Below, in pieces: positions 17,397-26,640 of a stretch of 64,000 nt of DNA. The DNA is from Alloprevotella tannerae. GTDB taxonomy: Bacteria > Bacteroidota > Bacteroidia > Bacteroidales > Bacteroidaceae. The position numbers were made by a program, and so were the translations under genes. Within the stretch, counting starts at the first letter, position 1, and each line of letters starts with the position of its first letter. The DNA is taken from the NCBI GenBank assembly GCA_015259125.1, contig JABZGR010000008.1:1-64000 (forward strand), read 5' to 3'. The notes under the pieces were generated by a model. The model did no database searches. It saw only the letters and a list, made by a program, of their open reading frames with translations, and was not told the DNA's origin.

Positions 17397-17480
17397 CTAC
17401 CATCACGAGCGGACAGTTATCCTTTCACGAGCGTACAAACGTCCCTTCACGACAGTACAAGTTTACGTTCACGATGAAAA
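17397..17480. repeat. Class I four-unit palindrome array no. 2
   Basis: Cores TCACGA lie at 17403, 17425, 17447 and 17469, all in one orientation and exactly 22 bases apart. The array is in the 483-base gap between the kinase fusion and the TonB receptor gene, both on plus. I found no gene or clear promoter in the rest of the gap. Confidence 0.85.
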
Positions 17481-17776
17481 TAAAGCAAGGCAAGACTTCA
17501 GCTGCTGATCATCAAATAATGGACAATAAAAAAACGGATTTTAGAGGTTGTTCCTCATTCATTGTCTATGCGTAGCCCATCATTGTGAATTGAAAAGAGC
17601 CACATAAAGAGGTGAAAGTATGATGGGAGCATCGGTTCACGAAAATAAGGATTAAAAGAATAAGAACAAGGGCTATGGCATATCTGAACAAACACGCAAT
17701 AATCGGGCTGTGCTCAAAGATAACTTCAACAGGGGTTTACACAATATAGCCCCCACTCTGCCGTTTTAGAAATAAT

Positions 17777-20158
17777 ATGAAGCAACGTTACATTCTCAGC
17801 ATATTTTTCTTGCTCCTTGCCATCTCTTCATCAGCTCAACGGACGAAGATTTTCGGCCTTGTGAAAGATGATGACGGACAACCTCTGGAGTTGGCCAACG
17901 TTCGTATTTTAGGGACAAGCATTCTGACTTCAACCAACTTAAAGGGTGAATATACGCTCTATTGTACTTCGCGTGACTCCGTAGTCGTCGTGTATTCACA
18001 GATAGGTTATGAAACGCGGAAGCGTCTGCTGCGCAATCCGGGCGACTCTATTCGACTGGACATCGTATTACCGGCATACGGAAACACGCTGAACACGGCT
18101 GTAGTCGTGGGGCAAGCAAAGCAAACTACGACAGAGCAACGTATTAAGTTGGCGGACCAAACCACGATGCCGTCTACGACAGGAAACGGCGTAGAGGAAA
18201 TCATCGCCACGCAAGCCGGCGTCTCTACGCATAATGAGTTGTCTTCTCAATATAACGTCCGCGGCGGTAGTTTTGACGAGAATGTCGTCTATTTGAACGG
18301 CTTAGAAATTTTCCGCCCAATGCTTGTGCGCTCCGGTCAGCAAGAAGGCCTCAGCGTGATCAATTCAGATATGGTCGAAAAGATAGGCTTCTCATCAGGA
18401 GGCTTTGAAGCGAGATATGGAGACAAGATGTCTTCCGTCTTAGACATTACTTATAAGCGCCCGACAGGCTTTGAAGGACGAGTAAACGGGAGTATGCTGG
18501 GCGGTGGTATCTACTTAGGCGGCGGCAATTCAAAGTTCAGCCTCATGACCTCGCTCCGCTATAAGACGACACGCTACTTGTTGGGCTCTTTAGAAACTAC
18601 CGGTGAGTATAACCCCAACTTTTTGGATTATCAGGCCTATCTTTCTTGGTCGCCCAACAGAAGATGGACGATAGATGTATTGGGCAATATCTCTGACAAT
18701 CATTACAACTTTAAGCCAAAAGACCGCGAAACAAACTTTGGTACGATGAACGATGCTAAAAAGTTTAAGGTCTATTTTGATGGAGAAGAGAAAGATTATT
18801 TCCGCACGTTCTTTGGTGCTTTCTCGCTCACACGTCATTTTACACCGGAAAGCTATTTGGCCTTACAACTCTCTTCTTTTTCTACACAAGAGCACGAAAC
18901 GTATGACATTCAAGGGCAATATTGGCTCAATGAAGCGACAGGCACAGAGCAATTAGGGGTTGGAACTTATATGGAACACGCCCGAAACAGACTAAGAGCC
19001 AGCGTTTTTAATGCCGGGCTTCGCTTTCGCACAAAGTTTACCGGACATACACTACAAGCAGGCCTAAACTGGCAGTTTGAAAAAATAAAGGAAAATGCAC
19101 GCGAATGGGAAATGCGCGACTCTATGGGCTACTCGCTCCCCCATACGCCCGATATGCTGCGCCTTATTTATAGTTTGCACTCAGCTAATGAAGTGCAGGG
19201 TAACAGACTTTCAGGCTTCCTGCAAGATAGTTGGCGATTCAAGAGCAAATTAGGCTTGTTTAATCTCACCTACGGCGTAAGATTAAGTCATTGGGATTGG
19301 AACAAGGAAACAACAATCTCGCCTCGCATTTCCATTGGGCTGCTTCCAGCGGCCAACGATCATTGGACATTGCGATTTGCCACGGGCTTCTATTATCAAC
19401 CGCCATTCTACAAAGAATTAAGAGATACGACGTTGGTCAACGGCATTGCCAAGGTTCATCTAAATAGATCTATTAAATCGCAAAGGTCTATCCATTTCGT
19501 CCTTGGAGGAGATTATACTTTCCGCCTGCTTGATCGTCCGTTTAAGTTTACAGCCGAACTTTATTATAAAGCGCTCTCCAACTTAAACCCATACAGCGTT
19601 GACAACATAAGAGTAGTCTATTATGGCCGTAACATGGCATCCGGTTATGCAGCAGGCTTAGATCTGAAATTATATGGCGAGTTTGTGCCCGGCACAGATA
19701 GTTGGTTGTCGGTTTCTTTAATGCAAACCAAAGAAAAAATTGCAGGCGTATGGCTACCTCGTCCAACGAGTCAGCGCTACAATGTCTCACTTTATTTCAC
19801 AGATTTCTTCCCTGGGAGTACGCGCTGGAGAAGTACGCTAAAATTAGCCTTTGCGGATGGACTGCCTTTCGGCCCTCCGCATACGGATCGCTCACAACAA
19901 ACGTTCCGAGCACCTGCCTATAAACGCGTAGACTTGGGCGTGAGCTATCGTTTAATTAACAACGAAGACCACCATCTCACGCGAGGCTTGGGAAGAATGA
20001 TAAAGAATGCGTGGTTAGGCGTTGATGCCTTTAATCTATTAGGAATTCAAAATATCAATTCTTACTTTTGGGTTACGGATATTACAAACACACAATATGC
20101 CGTCCCCAACTTCTTAACCGGAAGACAGATCAATTTCCGTTTTTCGATAGACTTTTAA
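17777..20158 (+). CDS. TonB-dependent outer-membrane receptor with carboxypeptidase-like domain
   Basis: A 793-residue outer-membrane protein: signal peptide (cleavage near SSAQ, residue 20), a CarboxypepD-regulatory-like beta-sandwich (about 22-105, from TKIFGLVKDDDGQPL), a plug domain (about 115-230, with SQYNVRGGSFDENVVYLNG) and a 22-strand type barrel ending in the terminal aromatic residue F (RFSIDF). Such receptors import ligands using TonB/ExbBD energy. No SusD partner is beside it, so it is not a typical polysaccharide locus; the ligand is unknown. It is monocistronic and converges with the histidine kinase gene. Confidence 0.9.
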   Translation: MKQRYILSIFFLLLAISSSAQRTKIFGLVKDDDGQPLELANVRILGTSILTSTNLKGEYTLYCTSRDSVVVVYSQIGYETRKRLLRNPGDSIRLDIVLPAYGNTLNTAVVVGQAKQTTTEQRIKLADQTTMPSTTGNGVEEIIATQAGVSTHNELSSQYNVRGGSFDENVVYLNGLEIFRPMLVRSGQQEGLSVINSDMVEKIGFSSGGFEARYGDKMSSVLDITYKRPTGFEGRVNGSMLGGGIYLGGGNSKFSLMTSLRYKTTRYLLGSLETTGEYNPNFLDYQAYLSWSPNRRWTIDVLGNISDNHYNFKPKDRETNFGTMNDAKKFKVYFDGEEKDYFRTFFGAFSLTRHFTPESYLALQLSSFSTQEHETYDIQGQYWLNEATGTEQLGVGTYMEHARNRLRASVFNAGLRFRTKFTGHTLQAGLNWQFEKIKENAREWEMRDSMGYSLPHTPDMLRLIYSLHSANEVQGNRLSGFLQDSWRFKSKLGLFNLTYGVRLSHWDWNKETTISPRISIGLLPAANDHWTLRFATGFYYQPPFYKELRDTTLVNGIAKVHLNRSIKSQRSIHFVLGGDYTFRLLDRPFKFTAELYYKALSNLNPYSVDNIRVVYYGRNMASGYAAGLDLKLYGEFVPGTDSWLSVSLMQTKEKIAGVWLPRPTSQRYNVSLYFTDFFPGSTRWRSTLKLAFADGLPFGPPHTDRSQQTFRAPAYKRVDLGVSYRLINNEDHHLTRGLGRMIKNAWLGVDAFNLLGIQNINSYFWVTDITNTQYAVPNFLTGRQINFRFSIDF

Positions 20159-20174
20159 TGGTGATTATCTGTGC

Positions 20175-21386
20175 TCAACTTCTATCTATAAGTTGTATAC
20201 AGAATGTAGTGCCTTGACCGAGCTCACTACTCTTTACGAAGATTTTCCCGCGATGGTATTCCTCAATAATACGCTTGGCCAGCGAGAGGCCAAGCCCCCA
20301 TCCGCGGCGTTTAGTTGTGAAACCAGGCTTAAAAACATTCTTAAAGTTTTTCTTAGCAATGCCCTTTCCGGTATCGGAAACCAATATTGTAATTCGCTTA
20401 TCACGTTCTGTTACAACAATATTAATCTCTCCAACACCAGACATCGCATCAATAGCGTTCTTACAAAGGTTCTCAATGACCCATTCAAAAAGCGGAGCAT
20501 TGATTTTCGCGTACATCACAGATGCAGAGAAAGACGTCTGGAGCTTAACTTTTTGCGACGTGCGCTTACCGATGTAGCCAAGCACACGGAGGATAACTTC
20601 GTTTAGATTCTCCCGCGTCATCTCTGGCGCAGAACCAATCTTAGAAAAGCGCTCTGCAATCAATTGAAGCCGCTGAATGTCCTTATCCATCTCCGGTATC
20701 AAGGGGTCGTCTGGATAACTCTCACGCAAAATGATGCTGCCAGCCATCAAAGACGAGATAGGCGTACCCAATTGGTGCGCAGTTTCTCTCGAAAGACCAA
20801 CCCAGACCTTATTTTGTTCTGCTCTCTTCGAACTTAGTAAGGCTAAAATAGCAACGACTATAAATAAAGCCACAACGCCTAACTGGACATAGGGATACGT
20901 GGCTAAACGCTTCAACATCAAAGATGGTTCGTAACAGATTTCGATCTTGTTATCTGCAACGTTATCGTCAGAAAGCTTCATTTCCATACATAGCCCAGAA
21001 GATTTCATTTTATCTGCACGCAACAGCAGATCTTTAGTAATTGTTTTGTAACTCTTACTCTGCACATCAGATAAGACACTCTCCAAACTATCCTGGGGAA
21101 TCCCAATATTTCGTGCTGCTAAGACGCGCCCTTGTCCATCCAAAACAATAACAGGAATCGTATTATTTCCATTGAGAACACGCAAGACTAAATTTAAATC
21201 AGTGTTTTCATCAGCACGCGTTAACGAACGCATTGCTTCAGCCCAGACTTCCATCTTAGCTGTTTCTTCTCGAGTCAGATCCTTTATTAAGATATTGCTT
21301 ACAACAAGCGAAAGAGCGGCAATGATTAAAGCAGCAACGATAAGTGCAGCCTTAACAGAGCGCATATTCAAATTAAATCGCTTCAT
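20175..21386 (-). CDS. Sensor histidine kinase without an adjacent regulator
   Basis: About 403 residues. One N-terminal membrane helix (about 10-35) is followed by an extracytoplasmic segment of roughly 125 residues, a second helix near VQLGVVALFIVVAILALL, then the kinase: H-box region SRETAHQLGTPISSLMAGS, N-box ENLCKNAIDAM, G1 DTGKGIA and G2 RRGWGLGLSLAKRI. I chose the start at 21386, which lies one base past the engB stop; upstream in-frame ATGs overlap engB. No response regulator gene is next to it, so its partner is elsewhere or it is an orphan. It is probably cotranscribed with engB. Confidence 0.85.
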   Translation of the reverse strand: MKRFNLNMRSVKAALIVAALIIAALSLVVSNILIKDLTREETAKMEVWAEAMRSLTRADENTDLNLVLRVLNGNNTIPVIVLDGQGRVLAARNIGIPQDSLESVLSDVQSKSYKTITKDLLLRADKMKSSGLCMEMKLSDDNVADNKIEICYEPSLMLKRLATYPYVQLGVVALFIVVAILALLSSKRAEQNKVWVGLSRETAHQLGTPISSLMAGSIILRESYPDDPLIPEMDKDIQRLQLIAERFSKIGSAPEMTRENLNEVILRVLGYIGKRTSQKVKLQTSFSASVMYAKINAPLFEWVIENLCKNAIDAMSGVGEINIVVTERDKRITILVSDTGKGIAKKNFKNVFKPGFTTKRRGWGLGLSLAKRIIEEYHRGKIFVKSSELGQGTTFCIQLIDRS

Positions 21387-21387
21387 C

Positions 21388-21987
21388 TTACTGGAGCGAG
21401 CCATTAATCTGCTCAATGTAATTAAGAATTTCTTCTCTTCCTAAATTACTTATTGAACTGGAGACAAAGTAAGGTGGGAGTTCTTCCCACTCCTCTTTTA
21501 ATGTATTTAAGAAGCCTTGTACATTGGACTTTAAGACTCCCCTCTTATTCTTATCCGACTTGGTAAAGATAATAGAAAAAGGCACGCCTGCTTCACCTAA
21601 AAAGCGAATGAATTCAAGATCTATCGTCTGCGGCTTGAGCCGAGAGTCTATTAGCACAAACAAGTTTGTGAGTTGCTCGCGGCGAGTCACATAACGCTCA
21701 ATCATCTTGCGCAATTCTTCGCGTTCCTTCTTACTGCGTTTCGCAAAGCCATAACCAGGTAAGTCTACCAAGAACCATTCATCATTTATAATAAAGTGAT
21801 TGATGAGCAACGTCTTTCCCGGAGTTGACGAAGTCTTAGCTAGTGCGGACCGTCCTGTCAACATATTAATCAGGCTACTCTTTCCCACATTACTTCTACC
21901 AATAAATGCATATTCAGGGATCATCGTAGCAGGACATTGATCTAAACGCGCACTGCTTATCTTAAATTCAGCTGTGTTAATCTTCAT
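21388..21987 (-). CDS. engB: Ribosome biogenesis GTPase EngB (YsxC/YihA)
   Basis: A 199-residue essential GTPase in 50S subunit assembly. G1 is GRSNVGKSS, followed by switch TPGKT, G3 DLPGYGFA, G4 TKSDK and G5 SSIS. Start ATG 21987 gives the usual length; the frame is open 35 codons further but those residues overlap the recR start region. A TATTTTTG box lies at 22007-22014, 20 bases upstream. It is transcribed divergently from recR and precedes the histidine kinase by one base. Confidence 0.95.
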   Translation of the reverse strand: MKINTAEFKISSARLDQCPATMIPEYAFIGRSNVGKSSLINMLTGRSALAKTSSTPGKTLLINHFIINDEWFLVDLPGYGFAKRSKKEREELRKMIERYVTRREQLTNLFVLIDSRLKPQTIDLEFIRFLGEAGVPFSIIFTKSDKNKRGVLKSNVQGFLNTLKEEWEELPPYFVSSSISNLGREEILNYIEQINGSLQ

Positions 21988-22006
21988 TTCTTGATTGTTT
22001 GTAATG

Positions 22007-22033
22007 CAAAAATAATGAATTTTCCTAACTTTG
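22007..22033. promoter_or_regulatory. Divergent promoters of engB (minus) and recR (plus)
   Basis: The minus-strand box TATTTTTG is at 22007-22014 and the plus-strand box TAACTTTG at 22026-22033. The two boxes face away from each other within 27 bases and serve starts at 21987 and 22053. Confidence 0.7.
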
Positions 22034-22052
22034 CCATTCCAACTCTGACTGA

Positions 22053-22664
22053 ATGAACGAACAATATCCGTCAAAACATTTAGAACGTGCACTGAATGAG
22101 TTTACCAAACTACCGGGTATCGGAAGGCGAACGGCTTTGCGCTTAGTGCTTCATCTGCTAAAACAAGATGAGGCCTACGTTAATTCCTTTGCAGAAAGTC
22201 TTATTGCAGTCAAAGAAAAGATCCATTATTGCAACATATGCCACAACATCTCCGACACCGATATTTGCGAAATATGCTCCAACCCGCTACGCGATCAATC
22301 TGTCGTGTGTGTTGTAGAAAATATATCAGGCGTATTAAGCATTGAGAATACAGGTGCCTTTCGCGGACTCTATCATGTTTTGGGCGGCGTTATATCCCCA
22401 ATGGATGGCGTTGGGCCTTCTGATCTTGAAATAGATAGTTTAATTGACCGAGTAGCAAGTGGAGAGGTAAAAGAGATTATTTTTGCACTAAACCCGACAA
22501 TGGAGGGTGACACCACAATCTTTTTTATTCAGCGCAAACTCGCACAATATGACGTCAAGCTTACGACCTTGGCGCGCGGTGTTAGCGTTGGAGAGGAGTT
22601 AGAATACACTGACGAAATCACATTAGGGCGTTCCATCACTGAACGCGTAGAAATCAAGCAATAA
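22053..22664 (+). CDS. recR: Recombination mediator RecR
   Basis: A 203-residue protein that helps load RecA in the RecFOR pathway of gap repair. An N-terminal helix-hairpin-helix (LPGIGRRTALRLVLHLL) is followed by a Cys4 zinc finger (CNICHNISDTDICEIC) and a Toprim domain (VVCVVENISGVLSIENTGAF). The length is standard. It is followed after 6 bases by a small membrane protein gene and leads a plus-strand run to the GNAT gene. Confidence 0.96.
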   Translation: MNEQYPSKHLERALNEFTKLPGIGRRTALRLVLHLLKQDEAYVNSFAESLIAVKEKIHYCNICHNISDTDICEICSNPLRDQSVVCVVENISGVLSIENTGAFRGLYHVLGGVISPMDGVGPSDLEIDSLIDRVASGEVKEIIFALNPTMEGDTTIFFIQRKLAQYDVKLTTLARGVSVGEELEYTDEITLGRSITERVEIKQ

Positions 22665-22670
22665 AAGCAA

Positions 22671-23123
22671 ATGAATAACCATAGACAACCAGACACAGCA
22701 TCCCCATACTTCTCTTTCCAAAAAAGAGGCCTCTTTTGCCTTTGGATAGTCATTATCATCTACGTTGCTTTATCTGAAGCAGAAATATTTCCGACGAGTT
22801 TTCTTGGGAAAAGTGCTGAGACAAAATATTTTTCAGACATTATTTCCATCATAACCGCTATTGGCGGCTCCTTTTTGGCTTATTCTCTGCCCTCTTGGAA
22901 AAGAGTTGCTGCCATTTTAGGGCAGCCTACGACAGCACATAGCAAGAAAAAGCAAGCAAAATGGATAAGTCTGCGATTATTCCTTTTATGCCTCGCAACG
23001 CTACCCAGCATTTTTTGCTACTACAGCATCTCTTTTACAGGCACATCGCTTTATAGCTTTGTTATTGCTGTAGTGGCTAGCATTCTTTGCTTTCCATTCA
23101 AATCAAAAGACTCTGAGCAATGA
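22671..23123 (+). CDS. Hypothetical four-helix membrane protein
   Basis: 150 residues with four predicted membrane helices: about residues 22-42 (GLFCLWIVIIIYVALSEAE), 52-72, 100-120 and 125-145. The N-terminus is polar and the middle loop is Lys-rich. I do not recognise a family. It sits between recR and a glycosyltransferase that starts at its stop codon (ATGA overlap), so it may be part of the same transcript and act in envelope work. Confidence 0.7.
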   Translation: MNNHRQPDTASPYFSFQKRGLFCLWIVIIIYVALSEAEIFPTSFLGKSAETKYFSDIISIITAIGGSFLAYSLPSWKRVAAILGQPTTAHSKKKQAKWISLRLFLLCLATLPSIFCYYSISFTGTSLYSFVIAVVASILCFPFKSKDSEQ

Positions 23124-24247
23124 CTTTATCCATCATCATTGTCAACTACAATGTAAAGTATTATTTGGAGCAATGTCTGCATTCTGTGTGGAAAGCAGTA
23201 GAAGGCATCGACAATGAAGTCTTTGTCGTAGACAATGCATCCAAAGATGACTCAGTGGCATACTTGAAAACCAAATTCCCACAGCAGCAATACCCACACC
23301 TCCATATCATTGCCAATCGTCATAATCTTGGTTTTGGGAAAGCAAACAACCTTGCACTGAAAAAGGCAACCGGCGAATTTATACTTTTCCTTAACCCGGA
23401 TACTATTCTTACCGAACACACGCTACACGACTGCATTGCTTTTGCTCGCACGCGTCTCAATTTAGGAGGCTTAGGCGTAAAAATGCTGCGCGACAACGGA
23501 GAGTTTGCTTTGGAGTCCCGGCGAAGCCTTCCCACGCCTTGGACCTCGTTTTGCAAGATCACGGGCTTAGCTACCTTGTTTCCAAAATCCAAGCTATTTG
23601 GCAAATACAATCTGCGTTTCCAATCGGAAGACGAAAGCTCACAGATTGATATTATATCAGGAGCTTTCTTATTTGCCAAACACGAAGTGCTGAAAATAAC
23701 TGGCGGATTCGACGAACAATTCTTTATGTACGGTGAAGACATCGACCTTTCTTACCGTATACTCAAAGCTGGCTATAAAAACTACTATCTACCTACGCCC
23801 ATTTTACACTACAAAGGCGAAAGTACGCACAAAAACTCTTTCCGCTACGTTCACGTCTTCTACGAGGCGATGCTTATCTTCTTCCGCAAGCACTACCGCC
23901 ACTATAGCTTATTATTGAGTATCCCCATTATGGCAGCTATCATCTTGAGTGCCTGCCTCTCACTCGTATCTCGCCAGTTAAGACGTTTTAAGCGTTTCCT
24001 CTTTCCCAAACCTTCAAATGCAGAAGAGCGCTGCTACTATAATGGGACTCACTTGGACGATTTCCTTCGACTCAATATGCCGCTAACAGAAGACGCCTCC
24101 AAAGCCCTATACTTCGTCTACGATACGGCAGATCTTTCTTACGATGAAATCTTGTCTCGCTTAAGTCACTCTGATCACAAGCATTATTTAGGAACGTTCT
24201 TTCCGAAAGAGAAAATTCTCATTACAGCCGGAGACGTATTCCATTAA
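23120..24247 (+). CDS. Family 2 glycosyltransferase
   Basis: 375 residues. GT-A fold with IIVNYNVKYYLEQCLHSV at the N-terminus, the nucleotide-sugar motif VVDNASKDDS, FLNPDTIL (DxD-like) and EDIDLSYRIL as catalytic region (about residues 205-215). A hydrophobic segment (LLLSIPIMAAIILSACLSLV, about 255-275) anchors it in the membrane. It resembles rhamnosyltransferase-type GT2 enzymes of O-antigen or lipid modification; the donor and acceptor are unknown. It overlaps the preceding membrane protein gene by 4 bases. Confidence 0.88.
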   Translation: MTLSIIIVNYNVKYYLEQCLHSVWKAVEGIDNEVFVVDNASKDDSVAYLKTKFPQQQYPHLHIIANRHNLGFGKANNLALKKATGEFILFLNPDTILTEHTLHDCIAFARTRLNLGGLGVKMLRDNGEFALESRRSLPTPWTSFCKITGLATLFPKSKLFGKYNLRFQSEDESSQIDIISGAFLFAKHEVLKITGGFDEQFFMYGEDIDLSYRILKAGYKNYYLPTPILHYKGESTHKNSFRYVHVFYEAMLIFFRKHYRHYSLLLSIPIMAAIILSACLSLVSRQLRRFKRFLFPKPSNAEERCYYNGTHLDDFLRLNMPLTEDASKALYFVYDTADLSYDEILSRLSHSDHKHYLGTFFPKEKILITAGDVFH

Positions 24248-24262
24248 ACACGCTAAAAACCT

Positions 24263-24766
24263 ATGTTACAATTAAGGGCATTGGAGCCTGAAGATCTAGA
24301 GTTTCTATATACGATAGAAAACGACCCAAGCCTCTGGGAAGTTACGTCCGCTTGTGGCCCTTATTCTCGCTATGCACTCAAGCAATATCTTGCAGCGCAA
24401 CCCTCATCTATATACGAAAACAATCAACTAAGGCTGATTGCAACAAAAGAAGATGGGAGCGCGATAGGCACAGTAGATCTATTCGACTTTTCGCCTATTG
24501 ACATGAGAGCTGAAGTCGGACTTGCAATTTTAAAGGACGAACGCGGAAAAGGTTATGGCCTAGAAATGCTACAAAAAGCAACGGACTACGCACGCCTCTT
24601 TCTCAACATTCATCAACTCGTGGCGCATATTTCCCTCTGTAGTAACGAGCGTTCCTTGCAGACTTTCCGACAATGTGGCTTCGAGGACCTTGTCATTTTA
24701 ACCAACTGGCACTTTTGCAATGGCGCATTTGAGGATGTTGTGTTAGTAAGAAAGTTTTTAATATAA
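24263..24766 (+). CDS. GNAT family N-acetyltransferase (RimJ/RimL-like)
   Basis: A 167-residue acetyltransferase. The N-terminus LRALEPEDLEFLYTIEND is typical of RimJ/RimL-type enzymes. The acetyl-CoA loop is in VGLAILKDERGKGYGLEML (about 90-108), followed by HQLVAHISLCSNERSLQTFRQCGF. The substrate may be a ribosomal protein N-terminus or a small amine; nothing in the sequence fixes it. It follows the glycosyltransferase by 15 bases. Confidence 0.88.
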   Translation: MLQLRALEPEDLEFLYTIENDPSLWEVTSACGPYSRYALKQYLAAQPSSIYENNQLRLIATKEDGSAIGTVDLFDFSPIDMRAEVGLAILKDERGKGYGLEMLQKATDYARLFLNIHQLVAHISLCSNERSLQTFRQCGFEDLVILTNWHFCNGAFEDVVLVRKFLI

Positions 24767-24914
24767 CTATACTTTCAGCTACAACATTACCACCCAAAAC
24801 TTTAACCCCTCCCTTTCGATATTTTTCAGAGTGAAGCCGAGTAAGTTCATCGCAAATTTGGACTATGCGTAAACTCAAGCCCATTTATGAGCTAAGCCTG
24901 CAACGTTTTCTATT

Positions 24915-24998
24915 CTACTGTCGTGATGCAACGTTTGTCCCCTCACGATAGTATAAACGTACGCTCACGATGAAAAACATGTACTATCGTGAAAGGAC
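24915..24998. repeat. Class I four-unit palindrome array no. 3
   Basis: Cores lie at 24921 (TCGTGA), 24943 (TCACGA), 24965 (TCACGA) and 24987 (TCGTGA), each 22 bases apart. The array is in the 475-base gap between the GNAT gene and the oppositely oriented tRNA-Pro. No gene was found in the rest of the gap. Confidence 0.85.
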
Positions 24999-25241
24999 AA
25001 AGAATAAGGTGGAATTGGTTGCGTAATTTTACATTTATATCGCTCGAAAGATCAAACCAAAAGCATTAAAAGGGCTACACAAAGATGGAGCATAAAGCTT
25101 TCGTGACACAAGACCAATCCATAGTATATCAAACCTAAAAGCCCAAACGTCCGTGGCAAATTCGTATAAATCAAGAAAAAGGAAAAAGCTTGCAAATTTC
25201 AAGACTACGTCTTCAAACTTACAAGCTTCTATTTCCAAACG

Positions 25242-25316
25242 TCGGGGTGAAAGGATTCGAACCTTCGACCCCCTGCTCCCAAAGCAGGTGCGCTAACCGG
25301 ACTGCGCTACACCCCG
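25242..25316 (-). tRNA. tRNA-Pro (TGG)
   Basis: On the minus strand a 75-base cloverleaf (with discriminator) starts CGGGGTG and ends CACCCCG. The anticodon stem CTGCT/AGCAG encloses TTTGGGA, giving anticodon TGG. The T loop TTCGAAT is normal. CCA is not encoded. A TATCTTTG box lies 18 bases upstream (25334-25341). Confidence 0.95.
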
Positions 25317-25333
25317 TTTGTTCGTTTCGGCTG

Positions 25334-25341
25334 CAAAGATA
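25334..25341 (-). promoter_or_regulatory. TATCTTTG -7 box of tRNA-Pro
   Basis: The minus-strand box lies 18 bases before the tRNA. It lies between the tRNA and the stop of the LolC/E-like gene, so the tRNA has its own promoter. Confidence 0.6.
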
Positions 25342-25359
25342 ATATTTTATTTTTAAAAA

Positions 25360-26616
25360 TCAATCAAACTTGATAGCTTTTGCAGGCTGAATACGAGAAA
25401 TAATAAAACTTGGTACGACTAAGGCCGCTAAAGTTATGATAAAAGTGGATATATTCAGCAAGAGTATATACCACCAATTCAGACTAATGGGCACCGTACT
25501 AACGTAATACGTCTCCGGGTTAAGTTGGACCCATCCGAAATGTTGTTGTAGCAAGACCAAAGCCAAACCGATAACGTTGCCTATTACCAACCCACGAAGA
25601 ATAATAAAGGCGGCGTAATATAAAAATGTATTGCGTATTCGCGTATTTGAAGAACCTAGTGCCTTCAAAAGGCCAATCGTAGAGGTGCGCTCCAAAATTA
25701 AGATGAGCAAACCACTGACCATCGAAAAGCCGGCCACAAGCGTTACGAGCACTAATATGACCCAAATGTTTACGTCTAAAAGCGTCAGCCAATTAAAGAC
25801 AGAAGCGGTCCGCGGGTTTTCTTTTATGGACATCAGGGCATAGGATGCACCATATTTATCTTTGCGACCATTGACCAAACGACCTACACGCTGAGCGGCT
25901 TGATCTAAAGTGGAAAAATCTTTTACTCGCAACTCTAAACCACTACTCTGATCCGGCTGCCAACCATTTAAGCGATTGACGACTGCTTTACCTGTCAGAG
26001 CAAATGAGCGGTCGAACTGCTTCATATTGGTATTGTATATGCCTACAATCTTAAAACGCCTCATTTTAATGGTGTTCTCAAAAAAATAGGCGTAAACCAG
26101 ATCTCCAACGTGCAGATTCAACAAATCGGACTGCGTTCGAGAGATGGCGATTTCGTTTGTAGACTTTGTCGCACTGAATTTTGGGAGACGACCGGCTATT
26201 AAGCAGTGCTTTAGAAAGGAAATGTCATAGTCTTCACCCAAACCTTTCAACACGACAGCCTGAAAGTCGTTGGTTGTCTTCAAGATGCCTTGCTTTTCAG
26301 AAAAGCGTTGCAGATGAGCAATCTCCGGCATTTGCTGTAGTTGCCGAACAATGTCACCTTCCGTGACAACCGGATAACTTTCGGGAGACGCTAAAGCGTT
26401 AGTATCAAAAACTTCCAAATGAGACCCAAATCCGGTAAGCCTATAGCTGATTTCAGACTTGAAGCCGAGCACAACGCAAACGGATACAATCATTACGGCC
26501 AGCCCCACTGCGATACCGGAAGTTGCCACGATAATGGCCGGCGTGGATGCACGATTTTTCTGTTGCCGATCTCCGGCGGAGAAAAAGCGCTTAGCCAAAA
26601 ATAATGATAGGTTCAT
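25360..26616 (-). CDS. ABC transporter permease, LolC/LolE type
   Basis: 418 residues of an FtsX/LolE-like permease. One helix lies near residues 30-55 (IIVATSGIAVGLAVMIVSVC), a periplasmic domain of about 210 residues follows, then three C-terminal helices (WVILVLVTLVAGFSMVSGLLI, FLYYAAFIILRGLVIG, ILLLNISTFIITLAALVVP). The family hauls lipoproteins from the inner membrane to carrier LolA. The conserved N-terminal R-F-x(n)-P-A pattern is seen at AKRFF...STPAI. No ATPase gene is adjacent, so LolD is elsewhere. It follows the aminotransferase by 24 bases on minus. Confidence 0.88.
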   Translation of the reverse strand: MNLSLFLAKRFFSAGDRQQKNRASTPAIIVATSGIAVGLAVMIVSVCVVLGFKSEISYRLTGFGSHLEVFDTNALASPESYPVVTEGDIVRQLQQMPEIAHLQRFSEKQGILKTTNDFQAVVLKGLGEDYDISFLKHCLIAGRLPKFSATKSTNEIAISRTQSDLLNLHVGDLVYAYFFENTIKMRRFKIVGIYNTNMKQFDRSFALTGKAVVNRLNGWQPDQSSGLELRVKDFSTLDQAAQRVGRLVNGRKDKYGASYALMSIKENPRTASVFNWLTLLDVNIWVILVLVTLVAGFSMVSGLLILILERTSTIGLLKALGSSNTRIRNTFLYYAAFIILRGLVIGNVIGLALVLLQQHFGWVQLNPETYYVSTVPISLNWWYILLLNISTFIITLAALVVPSFIISRIQPAKAIKFD

Positions 26617-26640
26617 TTGGAAGTTTTCTGGCTGTCGTTC

